From Funneliformis mosseae (Eukaryota; Glomeromycota; Glomeromycetes; Glomerales; Glomeraceae): DNA of 19,452 nt. The stretch spans positions 1-19,452 of the forward strand of contig CAJVPP010001523.1 in assembly GCA_910592005.1 (NCBI GenBank), in the 5' to 3' direction. The notes beneath the pieces were generated by a model. That model saw only the letters and a program-made list of their open reading frames with translations, ran no database searches and had not been told where the DNA came from. Below are positions 1 to 9,374 of the stretch, in pieces; position 1 is the stretch's first letter, and each line of letters opens with the position of its first letter. A program made the translations under genes and the position numbers.

Positions 1-179
1 AATGATAAACTGATTTTTTTGCTTTTCTATAATAGAAATATAATTAACAATAATACTAATAAAATGCCACTAATGAAAAATTAGTCAATGAAGAGCCAAA
101 ATATAAGTTGAATTTAATAATCAACCAGCTAATTTTTTAAATAATAACCTGATTATTTACTTTTCTATAATAGAAAAAA
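1..179. repeat. Two-copy direct repeat containing a small palindrome
   Basis: Positions 1-40 and 140-179 are diverged copies of one ~40-bp unit (aatRataaMctgatt, then a T-rich stretch, then cttttctataatagaaa). The unit ends in a palindrome, ttttcta-taa-tagaaaa, which is perfect in the second copy. The spacing is 139 bp and the sequence between copies is AT-rich without a gene. The copies may continue to the left of the window. Confidence 0.5.
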
Positions 180-505
180 CAAAAAGGCGTTTATACAATA
201 TTGATTGAGAATGAGCCAATTTTTTCAAAGTATATATTAATCATAATATACTATATTTATATTAATACTAAATAACTTTTTAAATTATAGAAGTAAATTT
301 AAAAGAAATGTAAAAAGATATAGGAAAATTCAGCTCCTATTAAAATTTTGAGACAATCAATGGCAAGTATTTTAGCTGGAGCTGAATTTAAGATTTTAAT
401 AATTTAAACAATTTAGAAACAGATATATTATTTTTGATTTATTTCCATTCATTATTTTATAATTAATAATATATTTTCTTTATTCCTATATAAAGAATTA
501 AATGT
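180..505. other. AT-rich spacer
   Basis: No gene is supported here. A short open stretch near 360-405 on the plus strand (beginning MASILAGAEF) is followed at once by stops. It could be a leftover of the decayed gene to its right or chance. Confidence 0.4.
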
Positions 506-1881
506 TAAAAAAATTTTGACAAATTTACCAAGAGAATCGAGAAATTAGAGCGACAAAATTCTGATCTCTTGAGGGAAAACTAATTTTTTGCTAAAATAAA
601 TGAGGAATTCAGCAAGAAAAATGAAGATTTACAGGAAAGGTAAAAATTCATATAATAATATCTTATATTTATAATAACTAATTTTTTTTTTAACATTTAA
701 GACTTGACTAATTTAAGAGATTATGACTGTTCAGATTATTGAAGCAGTCTAATACCAATCCTCCTGCAAAATGAAGAAAAATTGGAAAATTGTCGTCAAA
801 ATCAAAGGAAAATATGCCAATATATTATATTGATAATGAATTAGAATCAATGCAAAACAATTCTAAAGATGATAATAATTCAACAATAGAAGAGGCTAAC
901 ATAAAGAAGCTAGGATATATTTGAATTTATGTTTAAATAATTTAAATTTTTAGCTGATTTTTTTCCCGTTTTTTGTATTTAGGCTGAAATGAAAACAGTT
1001 TTGAAAACCATCAGCTCAAAAAATGATTTAGACTATGATGAACCTTTCAATAGTGAGAAAAATGCTGCATTACGTTATAGTCTGATTTCAGAATTATAAA
1101 AGTTTTGGCTCCAAATTTTAGGCCTTCTGTTGATCAACTTATGAACTGGCTGAAAACCCTCCATAAGTCACATCAGTCAGCTCAAAGAATTAAGAAAAGT
1201 GGAAAGGGCCATTCAGAGTTGTGATGAATTCATAATAATAATTGAGTACATGAAGTAAGCAAATAGAATATATTTTGAATTTGGATCTATTTAAATCAAT
1301 AATTTAATATTATTTATTATTTATTAGAAAACAGCTTGGTGAGTAAAGGCCACAAAGTATTTGTTTAAAAAAAATAACTAACAAATTGCGAAATACAAAA
1401 AGTGACCTTTACTCTGAATTTTTAGTGATTGCTTGTACCATTTACTAGAAATCAGCGAAATAGATGAAGAAAATCATCATAGATCTGTTATCGCTATATA
1501 TGATTATTCTTGGTAATTGGCTGAGGTTTATTATTTTCTTTATCTAATTTAGCATATTTCAAATTTATTTAGTATATTCTACTAATTATTTTTTTTTTAG
1601 CTGAAAAATTTGTTGAGAAAAGTACTTGATCTTATGCTGCTGCAACATCATCATCTCAAATTAAACGAAAGAGAAAATACAATGATGATGTGCAGCATTA
1701 TAACTGGCCATATCTCTACAATACTCCAAAGTGGTTATATAAAACACAAGCTGGTATGGTTTACGATACTGAGGTTGAAGTAGGAGTTATAACTGCAAAA
1801 GAATATGTAACTGAAACTGAGGAATATACCGAAGTTGGAAGGGAGATTTATTTACTGTTAAAAAAAATGATGATCCCATAA
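506..1881 (+). pseudogene. Degenerate multi-exon gene, uncharacterised, coiled-coil N-terminus
   Basis: Coding-like blocks follow one another on the plus strand but are broken by stops and frame changes. Block one (506-650) reads as a Lys/Glu-rich coiled coil (KRIEKLERQNSDLLREN, stop at 581, then NEEFSKKNEDLQER) and ends at a GT-like donor near 640. Further blocks lie at 715-830, 832-931, 983-1250 (including DDNNSTIEEANIKK and VLAPNFRPSVDQLMNWLK) and 1425-1520. The last block, 1601-1881, follows a polypyrimidine-AG acceptor and is the best preserved: 93 codons with one TGA, an Ala-Thr-Ser stretch, a basic KRKRK cluster and an acidic, Tyr/Thr-rich tail ending in LLLKKMMIP and TAA. I do not recognise the family. 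At least three frame changes and several stops make an intact product unlikely, although unrecognised introns could account for some of them. A nuclear coiled-coil protein is possible from the basic cluster but is only a guess. Confidence 0.55.
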
Positions 1882-2223
1882 TGGACAATGGCAAATGATG
1901 AATTTTCGGGCAATTTTGGGTTGATTTTTCTATTTTTTACATTTTATATTTATTATTTTTACGTTTTTTGGGTGATTTCAAAAGAAATAGATCATATTTT
2001 TATCATATATTATTTATTTATCTATATTTAGGATGATTTAAGGAGATTTTGAAAGGAAATGGATCGTATTTTATTATTTATTTTTCTATTTTTAATAGGA
2101 AATTAATCAGTAGATTTTAGTGATTTTTTTGTTATATTTTTATATTTTTGAAAATTTATATTAGATTTTTATTTTTAATAAAATTTTAATATTTGATATA
2201 TTTAATAAATAAAATGTACTGAT
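1882..2223. other. AT-rich spacer downstream of the pseudogene
   Basis: T-rich sequence with short related motifs (tattatttat, gatcatatttttat and similar) and no supported gene. It leads directly into the tandem repeat that starts near 2224. Confidence 0.4.
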
Positions 2224-2640
2224 TTTATATGCTTATTGATGCTAAATTGCTTATCCAATTAGAGTTGATTGGCATCAATCCAGTGTCTGAATTATTGTCA
2301 AATTAATGCTTAATTGAGGCGAATTTTAGGCTGATTTATAGTTGAATTGCTTGTCTGATTGGAGACGATTGGTGTCAATCAACTTCTGAATTGTTGCTGA
2401 ATTGATATTGAATTGAGGCCAATTTTAGGCTGATTTTATAGTTGAATTGCTTATCTGATTGAAGTCAATTGGTATCGATCAGCGTCTGAATTGTTGTCAA
2501 ATTGAGGCCAATTTTAGGCTGATTTATGATTGAATTTAAGTTCTGAATTGATGCTGAATAGCTATGTCCGATTGGAGTCAATCAGCATCTATCAGCAAAT
2601 ATGCCAAGTCAGCTGTAAATAGTATCTAAATCAGCCTAAA
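2224..2640. repeat. Degenerate ~100-bp tandem repeat with palindromic core
   Basis: A landmark, aggctgattt, recurs at 2328, 2427 and 2516, giving periods of 99 and 89 bp; the short period comes from loss of about 10 bp. Each unit contains ttgaattgctt, a gattgg-n-caatc segment, tctgaattgttg and gaggccaatttt. The gattgg-n-caatc segment is a small hairpin (gattg, four bases, caatc), seen near 2269 and 2369 and degenerate near 2467. A partial fourth unit runs to about 2600. No long reading frame crosses the units, so this is more likely non-coding satellite or the remnant of an element's internal repeats than protein repeats. Confidence 0.65.
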
Positions 2641-3229
2641 ATCAGCCATCTAATTTTTAACCGATTTGGACTATTTCGACCAGTGTAAAATACTAATTTT
2701 AATTAATAATTAATAGGCGTTTTTATAAATCATAATAATTATATCAATTAAAAAATTTACTAAATAGTAATAAATATATAATATTTTATACAATAAATAA
2801 TGATTAACAATATAAATATTTTTATTATGATACAGTTCCTGCTGAAAGCGATATCAGACAGATTTTATATATACATTTTATATTAAACACAGGTTAATAT
2901 TTTTTAAAATGATGAAAATTATAGTAACAACTTTTATTTAAATAATTAATATTCAGTATACATCATCCATTTGCATCAATACAGACTATTAATGCGGTTA
3001 ACTATTTTAGTAGCGTTTTTAAGGAATTAATATTTGTGATCAAACAATCAATGAATTTTAGGAATATTGCCATTTTTTCGTGCAGAGGCAACATAATTTC
3101 ACAAGAGTGCAAAACTCCAATTCAGCTGGAAATTTCCTTTGCACTCTTTATATGACTTCACAATTTGCTTTAATAGTATTGTGGTTTTGATAAGTGAAAA
3201 ATTATTTAATCTATTTATTTGATTGTTTA
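2641..3229. other. AT-rich spacer
   Basis: No gene is supported. It contains the inverted repeat at 3103-3148. A weak coding-like plus-strand stretch starts just beyond it, about 3235-3455 (for example LLWLKRNNIPIDITLTGTKE), but has in-frame stops at 3304 and near 3410 and overlaps the 3' end of a minus-strand gene model. Confidence 0.35.
3103..3148. repeat. Perfect 11-bp inverted repeat with 24-nt loop
   Basis: Arms aagagtgcaaa (3103-3113) and tttgcactctt (3138-3148) are exact reverse complements. No neighbouring gene end explains it as a terminator, and fungal nuclear genes do not use such terminators. Confidence 0.6.
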
Positions 3230-3455
3230 TTATTTGAATAAACATTTATTTAACCATTTGGCCTAATAAACAACTAATAAACAATAGGCTTAACAAGAAA
3301 ATGTAATTGCTGTGGCTAAAAAGAAATAATATTCCTATCGATATTACTTTGACGGGAACTAAAGAAGGTATTTCAAGGAAAATACAAGAAGGGACGAGCG
3401 TGGTATATTGATTTGTTTTAAGGATTTCCAGCCCGTATTTATAAAAAAAAAAAAA

Positions 3456-3461
3456 TTTATT
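3456..3461 (-). promoter_or_regulatory. Candidate polyadenylation signal AATAAA
   Basis: Read on the minus strand, AATAAA lies 11 bases after the TGA stop of the model at 3473-4257. This fits the end of that transcription unit, but the motif is common by chance in such AT-rich DNA. Confidence 0.3.
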
Positions 3462-3472
3462 ATGACAGACTG

Positions 3473-4257
3473 TCATCCTGCCATTTTATCTTCCTGCCAA
3501 CCTGACATCCTAACAATCTAGCATCGTCAAAATTATCGAAATTATGGTGTCTCCGGGCGAAATTATATTCAATGTAACAATAATTAATTATTGTTAAAAA
3601 AATAATTAAACACATACTTTTATAGTTAATTCGTCTTCCCACCTTTTTCTTTGTCCTCTAAACAAATAAAATATTATAAATTTTATAGTAATTATAGAAA
3701 TAAGCTTAATATCAAATTTTAAAGGTACAGTAGCTTATCTTGTAAAATCTCTAGCTGCTCATTTTCATCTAGGAGAGCAGCTCGTAGGACGGATGTTTCT
3801 TTTACCTCCTGAATGATCACCGCTCACAGAGTTCTCTTCTTCAAATATAACACCATATCATTTTTGTCTTCTGTAAATACACTTTCGTAGAACGAGAGAT
3901 CTTTCGCGGTCTTCGATCATTCTGTTGTTGTTGTTATTGCTGCTGCTGTAATCAATAGTATATAAAAACGATTTATATTTTATAACATTAAAAAATTATT
4001 AAGTAATTATCGTTTTTTTAACACATTAATATTTTACGATTTAATTAAATTAATAATTGAAAAAATTTTATTAAAAATAAAAGAATTAATAAACGAGAAA
4101 ATTCTAAGTAAATTTTCACGTTTAATTTTTTTAAAAACCCTACACACTGTTAATTACAAATAGTACCTAAGCTGCACAACGAGAACGTCAGTTCCTTCAC
4201 AGCAAAAAATAATGATTGTGTCCAGACGATATTTGATACGAACTGGGCTTCGCTACT
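3473..4257 (-). pseudogene. Four-exon gene with two in-frame TGA codons, coiled-coil C-terminus
   Basis: One reading frame continues through four exon-like blocks joined at GT-AG sites: about 4257-4167, 3945-3729, 3657-3618 and 3517-3473, with introns of 221, 71 and 100 nt. The phases (1, 2, 0) agree at every junction. Exon 1 reads SSEAQFVSNIVWTQSLFFAV and onward. Exon 2 starts with Ala/Thr residues and ends in a strongly amphipathic helix (SVLRAALLDENEQLEILQDK) that continues into exon 3 (GQRKRWEDELTIK), as in a leucine-zipper or coiled-coil tail. The frame ends at TGA 3475-3473. Two TGA codons (3919-3917 and 3826-3824) interrupt exon 2, and no alternative splice I could find avoids both. 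CGA-to-TGA change would explain each. GC content is higher than in the flanks. The first exon's start is not found. A bZIP-like or other coiled-coil protein is possible, but I do not recognise the family. Confidence 0.45.
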
Positions 4258-4390
4258 CAAAATAAATGTGTGGACTTAAAGTCCCGTTCCTCAAGAAAAA
4301 AAAAAAAAATATTAAAAATAAATGTTTATATATACCGTAAGATAAAAACAACTAAAGCAAAAAAAAAGCAAAAAAAAAAACATAATTAAA

Positions 4391-4412
4391 GAGAGTGAGT
4401 GAGTAAGTGAGG
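4391..4412. repeat. GAGT microsatellite
   Basis: A short run of imperfect GAGT/GAGTAAGT units. Confidence 0.45.
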
Positions 4413-4484
4413 GGATTTATTTCAGCTTGTATTGAGCTGTGGTGTGTCGTAAAATAATTTTTTCAGATTCTTGCTTCGACGTTT

Positions 4485-4652
4485 CTATATTTTATCTCGT
4501 AACGGTTCATATGATGGGGTTGTTGATGGTGATGTGGTGGTTGTTATTGTTATTGCTGTTGCGTTGCTGGCTGTTATATTGTTGATGTTGTTGACACAAG
4601 CGGCGAGTAACCGCTTGGCACTTTCTAGCGTAGTAGTTTTTTTGGTTTCCAT
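4485..4652 (-). CDS. Candidate 55-residue Thr-rich ORF or first exon
   Basis: An ATG-initiated minus-strand frame begins METKKTTTLESAKRLLAACV and continues through an Asn/Ala/Thr/Ser-rich stretch (about residues 21-47) to PLRDKI and TAG. It lies upstream of, and on the same strand as, the decayed gene at 3473-4257, whose second exon also begins with an Ala/Thr run, so it could be a 5' exon of that gene. I found no convincing donor to join them. The opposite strand also has an open frame here, rich in Val/Ala/Leu, which I take as the antisense of GTT/ACA low complexity. The duplicated copy to its right (see 4590-4770) is frame-shifted relative to it, which argues against strong protein constraint. 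Confidence 0.3.
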   Translation of the reverse strand: METKKTTTLESAKRLLAACVNNINNITASNATAITITTTTSPSTTPSYEPLRDKI

Positions 4653-4770
4653 GTTTAGGCAGTTTTATTTAAATAATACTGTTGCAGTGTTGCAGTTGTT
4701 GAAGCAAGTGGCGAGTAGCCGCTTGGCATCTTACGTAGTATTTTTTTGGTTTCCTCCTCGTTAGGCAATT
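4590..4770. repeat. 108-bp-spaced direct duplication
   Basis: The segment ggcgagta-n-ccgcttggca, then tagtattttttt-like T run, ggtttcc and ttaggca is present twice, with ggcgagta at 4602 and 4710. The copies differ by substitutions and about 4 bp of indel between ccgcttggca and the T run, so a shared reading frame would not be kept. Confidence 0.6.
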
Positions 4771-5768
4771 TTTTTGAAATTTTTAAGAAAAAAAAAAGCT
4801 CTGATTTAAACACGTGATAAACCTAAAAACAATTCACTTTACAATGAAAGCAGTAATCGTTTTAGTAATATTTTTTGTTAAAAAAAAGTGTGAATAATAT
4901 AATATAACATAATTATATAGTAAATACGTATGTGTCAGAATATCTTAAATAACATCCTTTGAAACTTTTATAATAAATACTTTATAGAACAAACAATATG
5001 CCATCCCGATCATTGATTCACGAGGAAATCTGTATTTACCTAATAGTTTATTTGATTTATAAAAAATTTACGAGTCAAAAAAAAAAATTTTAGAAAAACA
5101 TGATAGCTTTTTTTGCTATGACGTAATATACATATACATAAATGAAAATTACTTTGTTTTTAGAATTACGCGATAACGAATATATCTTTTCATTTACGTT
5201 CTTGAAACACGTTTTTCGTTTGCTTTATTTTATGTTATATTATTCACGAGACGACGAAATTCTTTTTTATTTTTATTTTTTTAAGAACATACAAGTATTG
5301 AAATATCACATCGAGGTATCATATTTATGTATTTATTTGTATATATTTCTACATGTTATCTTATTTTCCTATACAGTATAACGTTGCATTTTTTATTTGC
5401 ATTTTAACTTTAACAACCTTGTTGTTTTAAATTAACTAGTATGCCTGAGGTGTAACTCAAAGTTCCAACACCATCCCATATAATTAAATAAATGATGATA
5501 TCAAAAAAAGAATATAAAAAAAGAATACGCCTGAAATTTGAAGCGAAAAAATTACCTAAAAAAAAAAAAATTCAATGAAAAAATAACACCTATCGCTCGA
5601 TCTAACCTTTTTAAGTTATATAATAATTAGCGGAAATAAAAATTTCCAGCAACAAAAATTGTAAATTTGTTGATTCAATTAACGCATATAAAATGGTATG
5701 AGCTTTTCAACATTCTTTGTGGATATTAAATACTTTTCATAATATTGGCGTAGCAATTTTTTACATAT
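4771..5768. other. AT-rich spacer, no convincing gene
   Basis: Contains poly-A tracts, a CACGTG E-box near 4811 and only weak ORFs. The longest (5142-5381, plus, 79 residues, Phe/Tyr/Leu-rich) has the composition expected from random AT-rich DNA. Two tiny ATG frames (MPSRSLIHEE at 4998 and MMISKKEYKK at 5492, both plus) are about 30 residues and unsupported. Confidence 0.4.
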
Positions 5769-6489
5769 TCAAAAACAAAAAAAAAAATAATTTGACGCAA
5801 CGACTGCTCCAAATTGTGATGGTTGAATTACTTGCAGTTGAATACTTTGTTTGAAATCTATGTTGTCAAGACCCATCGTCAAATCTCTTTTTCAGTCTTT
5901 CTTGAGGCAAACGAAGTTTCTTTAATTTATGATGGATGTTTGCATAAGTTTTTATATATCATTTGTTACAAAGTCCCTACATTTGTTATAGGGGAATAAT
6001 AAAATAGACATAATTTTAATATATTTATCAAGATGGTAAAATTTGTATTATCAAATTCTTTATATTTATTGTAAACCGAGAAAAGTATTGCTGTCATTTT
6101 CTAGATTTTTTCAATTTCTACTCTAATGCTGTAGGTGAATTAATCCAAGTTTTATAATAAACGAAAACTGTTTGCAAAGTATAACCTTCCACCATGTAAT
6201 TCATTTATTAATCATCAATAATTATAAAATACATTTTTTTTTTTTGGAAACCCTAATTTTATTTCCAGTTGAATGGTAAGATTTAATTTATTAATTTATA
6301 TTTACTATTCTATTTTTTTTTGAACTTTCATTTTTTAAAAAAAAAATTTAACATTGTGTTATAAAGAGTCGATTTTAAAGAATTCATTATAAGACAAATT
6401 ACAGTAACTATATAGTAGGAAATCGCTTAATATAAAAAATCTGCCCAACCTATAGCGCCACCCTCGTAAATCATGTACATAACTCGATT
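5769..6489 (-). pseudogene. Scattered coding-like fragments of an unidentified decayed gene
   Basis: Three neighbouring minus-strand blocks look protein-like but are broken. Block 6489-6328 (NRVMYMIYEGGAIGWADFLY, then TAA at 6429-6427, then about 33 more codons). Block near 6200-5975 (MNYMVEGYTLQTVFVYYKTW, a frame change, then MTAILFSVYNKYKEFDNTNF). Block 5958-5769 (KTYANIHHKLKKLRLPQERL continuing to RFDDG, a one-base frame change near 5872, then LDNIDFKQSIQLQVIQPSQF). The last block is the most convincing because the two frames join into a natural-looking sequence. No family is recognised, and each block alone is within the length that chance gives at this AT content. Confidence 0.28.
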
Positions 6490-6528
6490 TTAAAAAAAAA
6501 CTTTTAAATAAAAGTGAATAAAACATTC

Positions 6529-6687
6529 TCATGATAAAATTATGTTTTTAAGTCCATCCGTAATATTTTCATCAGAATCAGCCTCTTTGGATAATCCAAT
6601 GAACGTTTTTCTGCCAATTGGAAATGCAAAATCAAAGAATTTTGACTTTTTGTAACTTATTATATACTTTAAACTTATCTTATTCAT
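6529..6687 (-). CDS. Candidate 52-residue ORF, possible gene 3' end
   Basis: ATG at 6687-6685, TGA at 6531-6529. The N-terminus is Lys/Ile-rich; residues from about 16 on (KKSKFFDFAFPIGRKTFIGL, then SKEADSDENITDGL) look like ordinary soluble protein with an acidic patch. It may be the upstream part of the decayed minus-strand material at 5769-6489 or an isolated fragment. The frame stays open about 24 bases above the ATG, so the start is uncertain. No family is recognised. Confidence 0.28.
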   Translation of the reverse strand: MNKISLKYIISYKKSKFFDFAFPIGRKTFIGLSKEADSDENITDGLKNIILS

Positions 6688-6810
6688 TAGGTATATTTTT
6701 TGTGATTGTATTGTTTATATATAGATAGATTTGAATTTATAAATTTTAAAAATTATAATTGAGTGGCTATAGGGACAATATTTTATTAAGAATTAAAGTT
6801 ATACTAGGGA

Positions 6811-6972
6811 AACGGGGACCCGTTGTTAAGTCCGGAAGTTTATCCAAACTTTTGCGCAATTGCAAGAGTCAATAAACATTGACTCAATTATTGAGCGGGC
6901 GGACAACGGGACACCTCGTGTAACCTTGGACTGTACATATATAGTCCTTCACTTCGTTCCGGACTAACAAAC
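6811..6972. repeat. GC-rich hairpin block, possible miniature inverted-repeat element
   Basis: A compositional island in AT-rich flanks. Near its ends lie exact 9-bp arms agtccggaa (6829-6837) and ttccggact (6957-6965), each extended outward by similar but imperfect sequence (gttgtta / taacaaac). Inside are aacggg-ga-cccgtt (6811-6824), cccgttg/caacggg (6819-6825 with 6904-6910), gagtcaat-aaac-attgactc (6866-6885) and ggact/agtcc (6928-6932 with 6943-6947). Nested and competing stems of this kind suit a short non-autonomous element or a structured RNA. A 48-codon plus-strand frame also crosses it. I could not identify a target-site duplication. Confidence 0.45.
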
Positions 6973-8165
6973 TTTAACATGATGAAATTAGAAGGAACTG
7001 AAATATTAAACTCTTAAAAGCGGCAAATGCACTTAATCTCCAATCTTTAGTTCCTGAAATTAAAGATTATTAAAGAGTTTTATAAAATAATCCTATAGGA
7101 TTTCTTGAAACAATTTAATAACAAGAATCTTTCGCGAAATTGCAGAATTTTATTTTGAAAAAATTTGTGAAGAACCGGAAAAGCTTTTTAATTCTGATAA
7201 TTTTTCAATATAAAAGCATCTTTATTGGAATACCTTTTTAAACGAGATGATTTCAGTCTGGATGAAGTTGATATTTGGAATAGTTTAATTAAATGGGGTT
7301 TTGCTCAGAACCATTTATTCTAAAGACCTCAAAGCATGAGCAATGAAGAAACTACCTTTATGGAAAGAACTCTCCATAGATATATTTCCTTTAATTAGTC
7401 CTTTATATGTTATCACAACTGGAGAAATTAGTCCTAAATTTGGTTACTATGCCACCGATAATGGGTTTACGAATGAATTCCAAGATCCAAAATGCTTTCC
7501 AAATTCTCACAAATAAAGGAGGTACGGGTTAGATTCATCATATGACAACCTGAGATTTTCTTGAAAAAACACTTCCTTTTAGAGAAGAAGGATTTGATTA
7601 TTGACATATAACATATTCTTCGGCACCAGATATTAAATTAATATACAACACTTAGACAGTCAAAATGTGATTCAATTCTAGTTAACTCTCGGAATTTTGC
7701 TATATTTACTGGATGGATTGGTAAGAAAGAAATAATGACAAGTTTTATAGTTTTAAATTGCTTTATCGTACTAGTAGGATGGTATACATTTGCAGAATAT
7801 CATCATCAAAAATGAATAAAGGCGCTGTAATAAAATTAACGGAACGGAACAAATAGTAGGAGGTTATAATCCATTTGGGTGGGAAGGAAATAAACAATGG
7901 ACAACCACCAAAGATAGTTATATATTCTCATTCGTAAATAGAACAAACCTTCAAACTGTAAATGTACAATTGGCATATCATTCTCAACATGCTGTGCTGT
8001 ATATTGTAATCCAAATCATGGCCCATATTTTGGTAATGATGTTGATATTTGTTGCTATCATAATATTTGGTATGCTAACAATCCATACGCTTATTCACAA
8101 GTTGATATTCCAAAAAAAATTTTCAAGTAGATGATTATGAGGTATTTCAAGTTAATAAAAAATAA
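6973..8165 (+). pseudogene. BACK-TLDc protein pseudogene (BTB half missing)
   Basis: Ordered, homologous-looking blocks in changing frames match the C-terminal two thirds of the BTB-BACK-TLDc proteins that are abundant in Rhizophagus. First LEGTEIL and KAANALNLQSLVPEIKDY (6990-7070), then BACK-like FEKICEEPEKLFNSDNF (about 7155-7210) and RDDFSLDEVDIWNSLIKWGF (about 7240-7305). The TLDc blocks are NSRNFAIFTGWIGKKE (7682-7730), QIVGGYNPFGWEG (about 7850-7890), KDSYIFSFVNRTNLQTVNVQ, GPYFGNDVDICCYHN with SQVDIPKKIF, and the terminal DDYEVFQVNKK with TAA at 8163-8165. Known members act as BTB proteins with a C-terminal TLDc domain, a fold linked to oxidative-stress protection and V-ATPase binding in other eukaryotes. 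Many stops and frameshifts rule out a full product. The BTB domain is absent: the homology begins just after the GC-rich hairpin block. Confidence 0.85.
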
Positions 8166-9374
8166 ATAAATCGCATTTAATGTAATATATATTTTTTAAT
8201 TTCATCAAATATTTATGTTTATTTCAAATAAAAATATTTATTTGTAATCTACATAACATATGGGAGGGTTTCTAGGAAAATCAGGTTCCGAGAAATTTTT
8301 GACTAAAATTAAGAGCTTAATGCATTTTAATCTAATAACATCAAGAACTAATATGCAATAAAAATCACAATTTTGTTATGAAATACTTTAGTTAACTGTA
8401 TTATATTTTGCTTTCTATATTTGCCAATTTCGGAATTTTACCGAATTAAATTAGTTTATCGCAATTGTCGAATTAACCAGGATTTACTAAAAATGAACGT
8501 ATCTGGTAAGTTATACATACAAAGGAGAATAAGATTACAATCACAAGAAAGAGGACTTAAGAGCGTGGATAGTCAAGTGATTTCGAAACATAATACTTGT
8601 TGAAATATTCTAGACATTTGTTATCGTCATTAGATTATAGAACAGAAAATATTTATTTTCTTAAAAGCACATTTATTTCACAATTATATATTGATTACAG
8701 GAAGATTTCGAAAGTAATAAAGTAGAAATTCATTTGATAGTGGTAATACATTAAGGTGGTTCCTTCGGTAGTGATAATGCTTCCTTCGTAGTGATGGTGC
8801 TGGTGATTTTGATACTTTTCTTACATTGGTAAAATTGATAATCCTTTGCCAAAGGTTTCTAGGATTCTCAAAAGACAAATCATTAAACTTATTGAAATTT
8901 AAAAAATTATTTATTAGGCAATATGTTGATGAAAAAAAATAAATATACAACAACTTAACATTTCATATATACGATTTTACTATATTAATATTTAGAACTA
9001 GAGTTTGCGGTTTGCGGGGACTTCATCCTTCGTTTAGCATTAAATAATTGATTGCGTAACCACTTCAATTAAACTTTAAAATTTCATTATGATAAATAAA
9101 ATATAAAACTGAATTTTTAAAAACATTATTAATTAAATTAATTTTCCTAATTTAATTTTTTATTTAGTTTTTTTTAATACAGTAAGCATTATTAAAGTTG
9201 ATCAAAGTTTAATAATAATACTAATAACATTTTATATACTTTTTATTCTATTTAAATTTAAATAAAATGATTAAAAGTCATTAAATAGTATAAAAGTAAA
9301 TTCATGTATCATTAGCTTTACGAACTCCACAAACATCAAATCTACCTTAACGAAAATTAAAAATTTAAGTATAT
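8166..9374. other. Spacer with two unsupported open frames
   Basis: A plus-strand frame is open from 8382 to 8603 but has its only ATG near 8491, beside a good GTAAGT donor at 8503, so it could be an exon; a possible acceptor is ttgattacag near 8700. On the minus strand 8953-8684 is open for 89 codons without an ATG near its start and includes SFENPRNLWQRIINFTNVRK. The same DNA on the plus strand also reads plausibly (about 8790-8940). I cannot decide which strand, if either, is coding. The rest, to 9374, is AT-rich with a GC-richer patch near 9001-9035. Confidence 0.3.

Noticed and set aside
3246..3476. 76-codon minus-strand ORF and an opposing plus-strand coding-like stretch
   Set aside because: The minus ORF starts inside the 3' end and poly-T of the four-exon model; the plus stretch has two stops. 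Neither has independent support.
4471..4764. 97-codon plus-strand ORF rich in Val/Ala/Leu
   Set aside because: Spans a GTT-rich low-complexity tract and both halves of a duplication that shifts frame; a Thr-rich frame on the other strand is at least as likely.
5142..5381. 79-codon plus-strand ORF
   Set aside because: Phe/Tyr/Leu/Ile composition is what random AT-rich DNA gives, and there are no splice, domain or neighbour signals.
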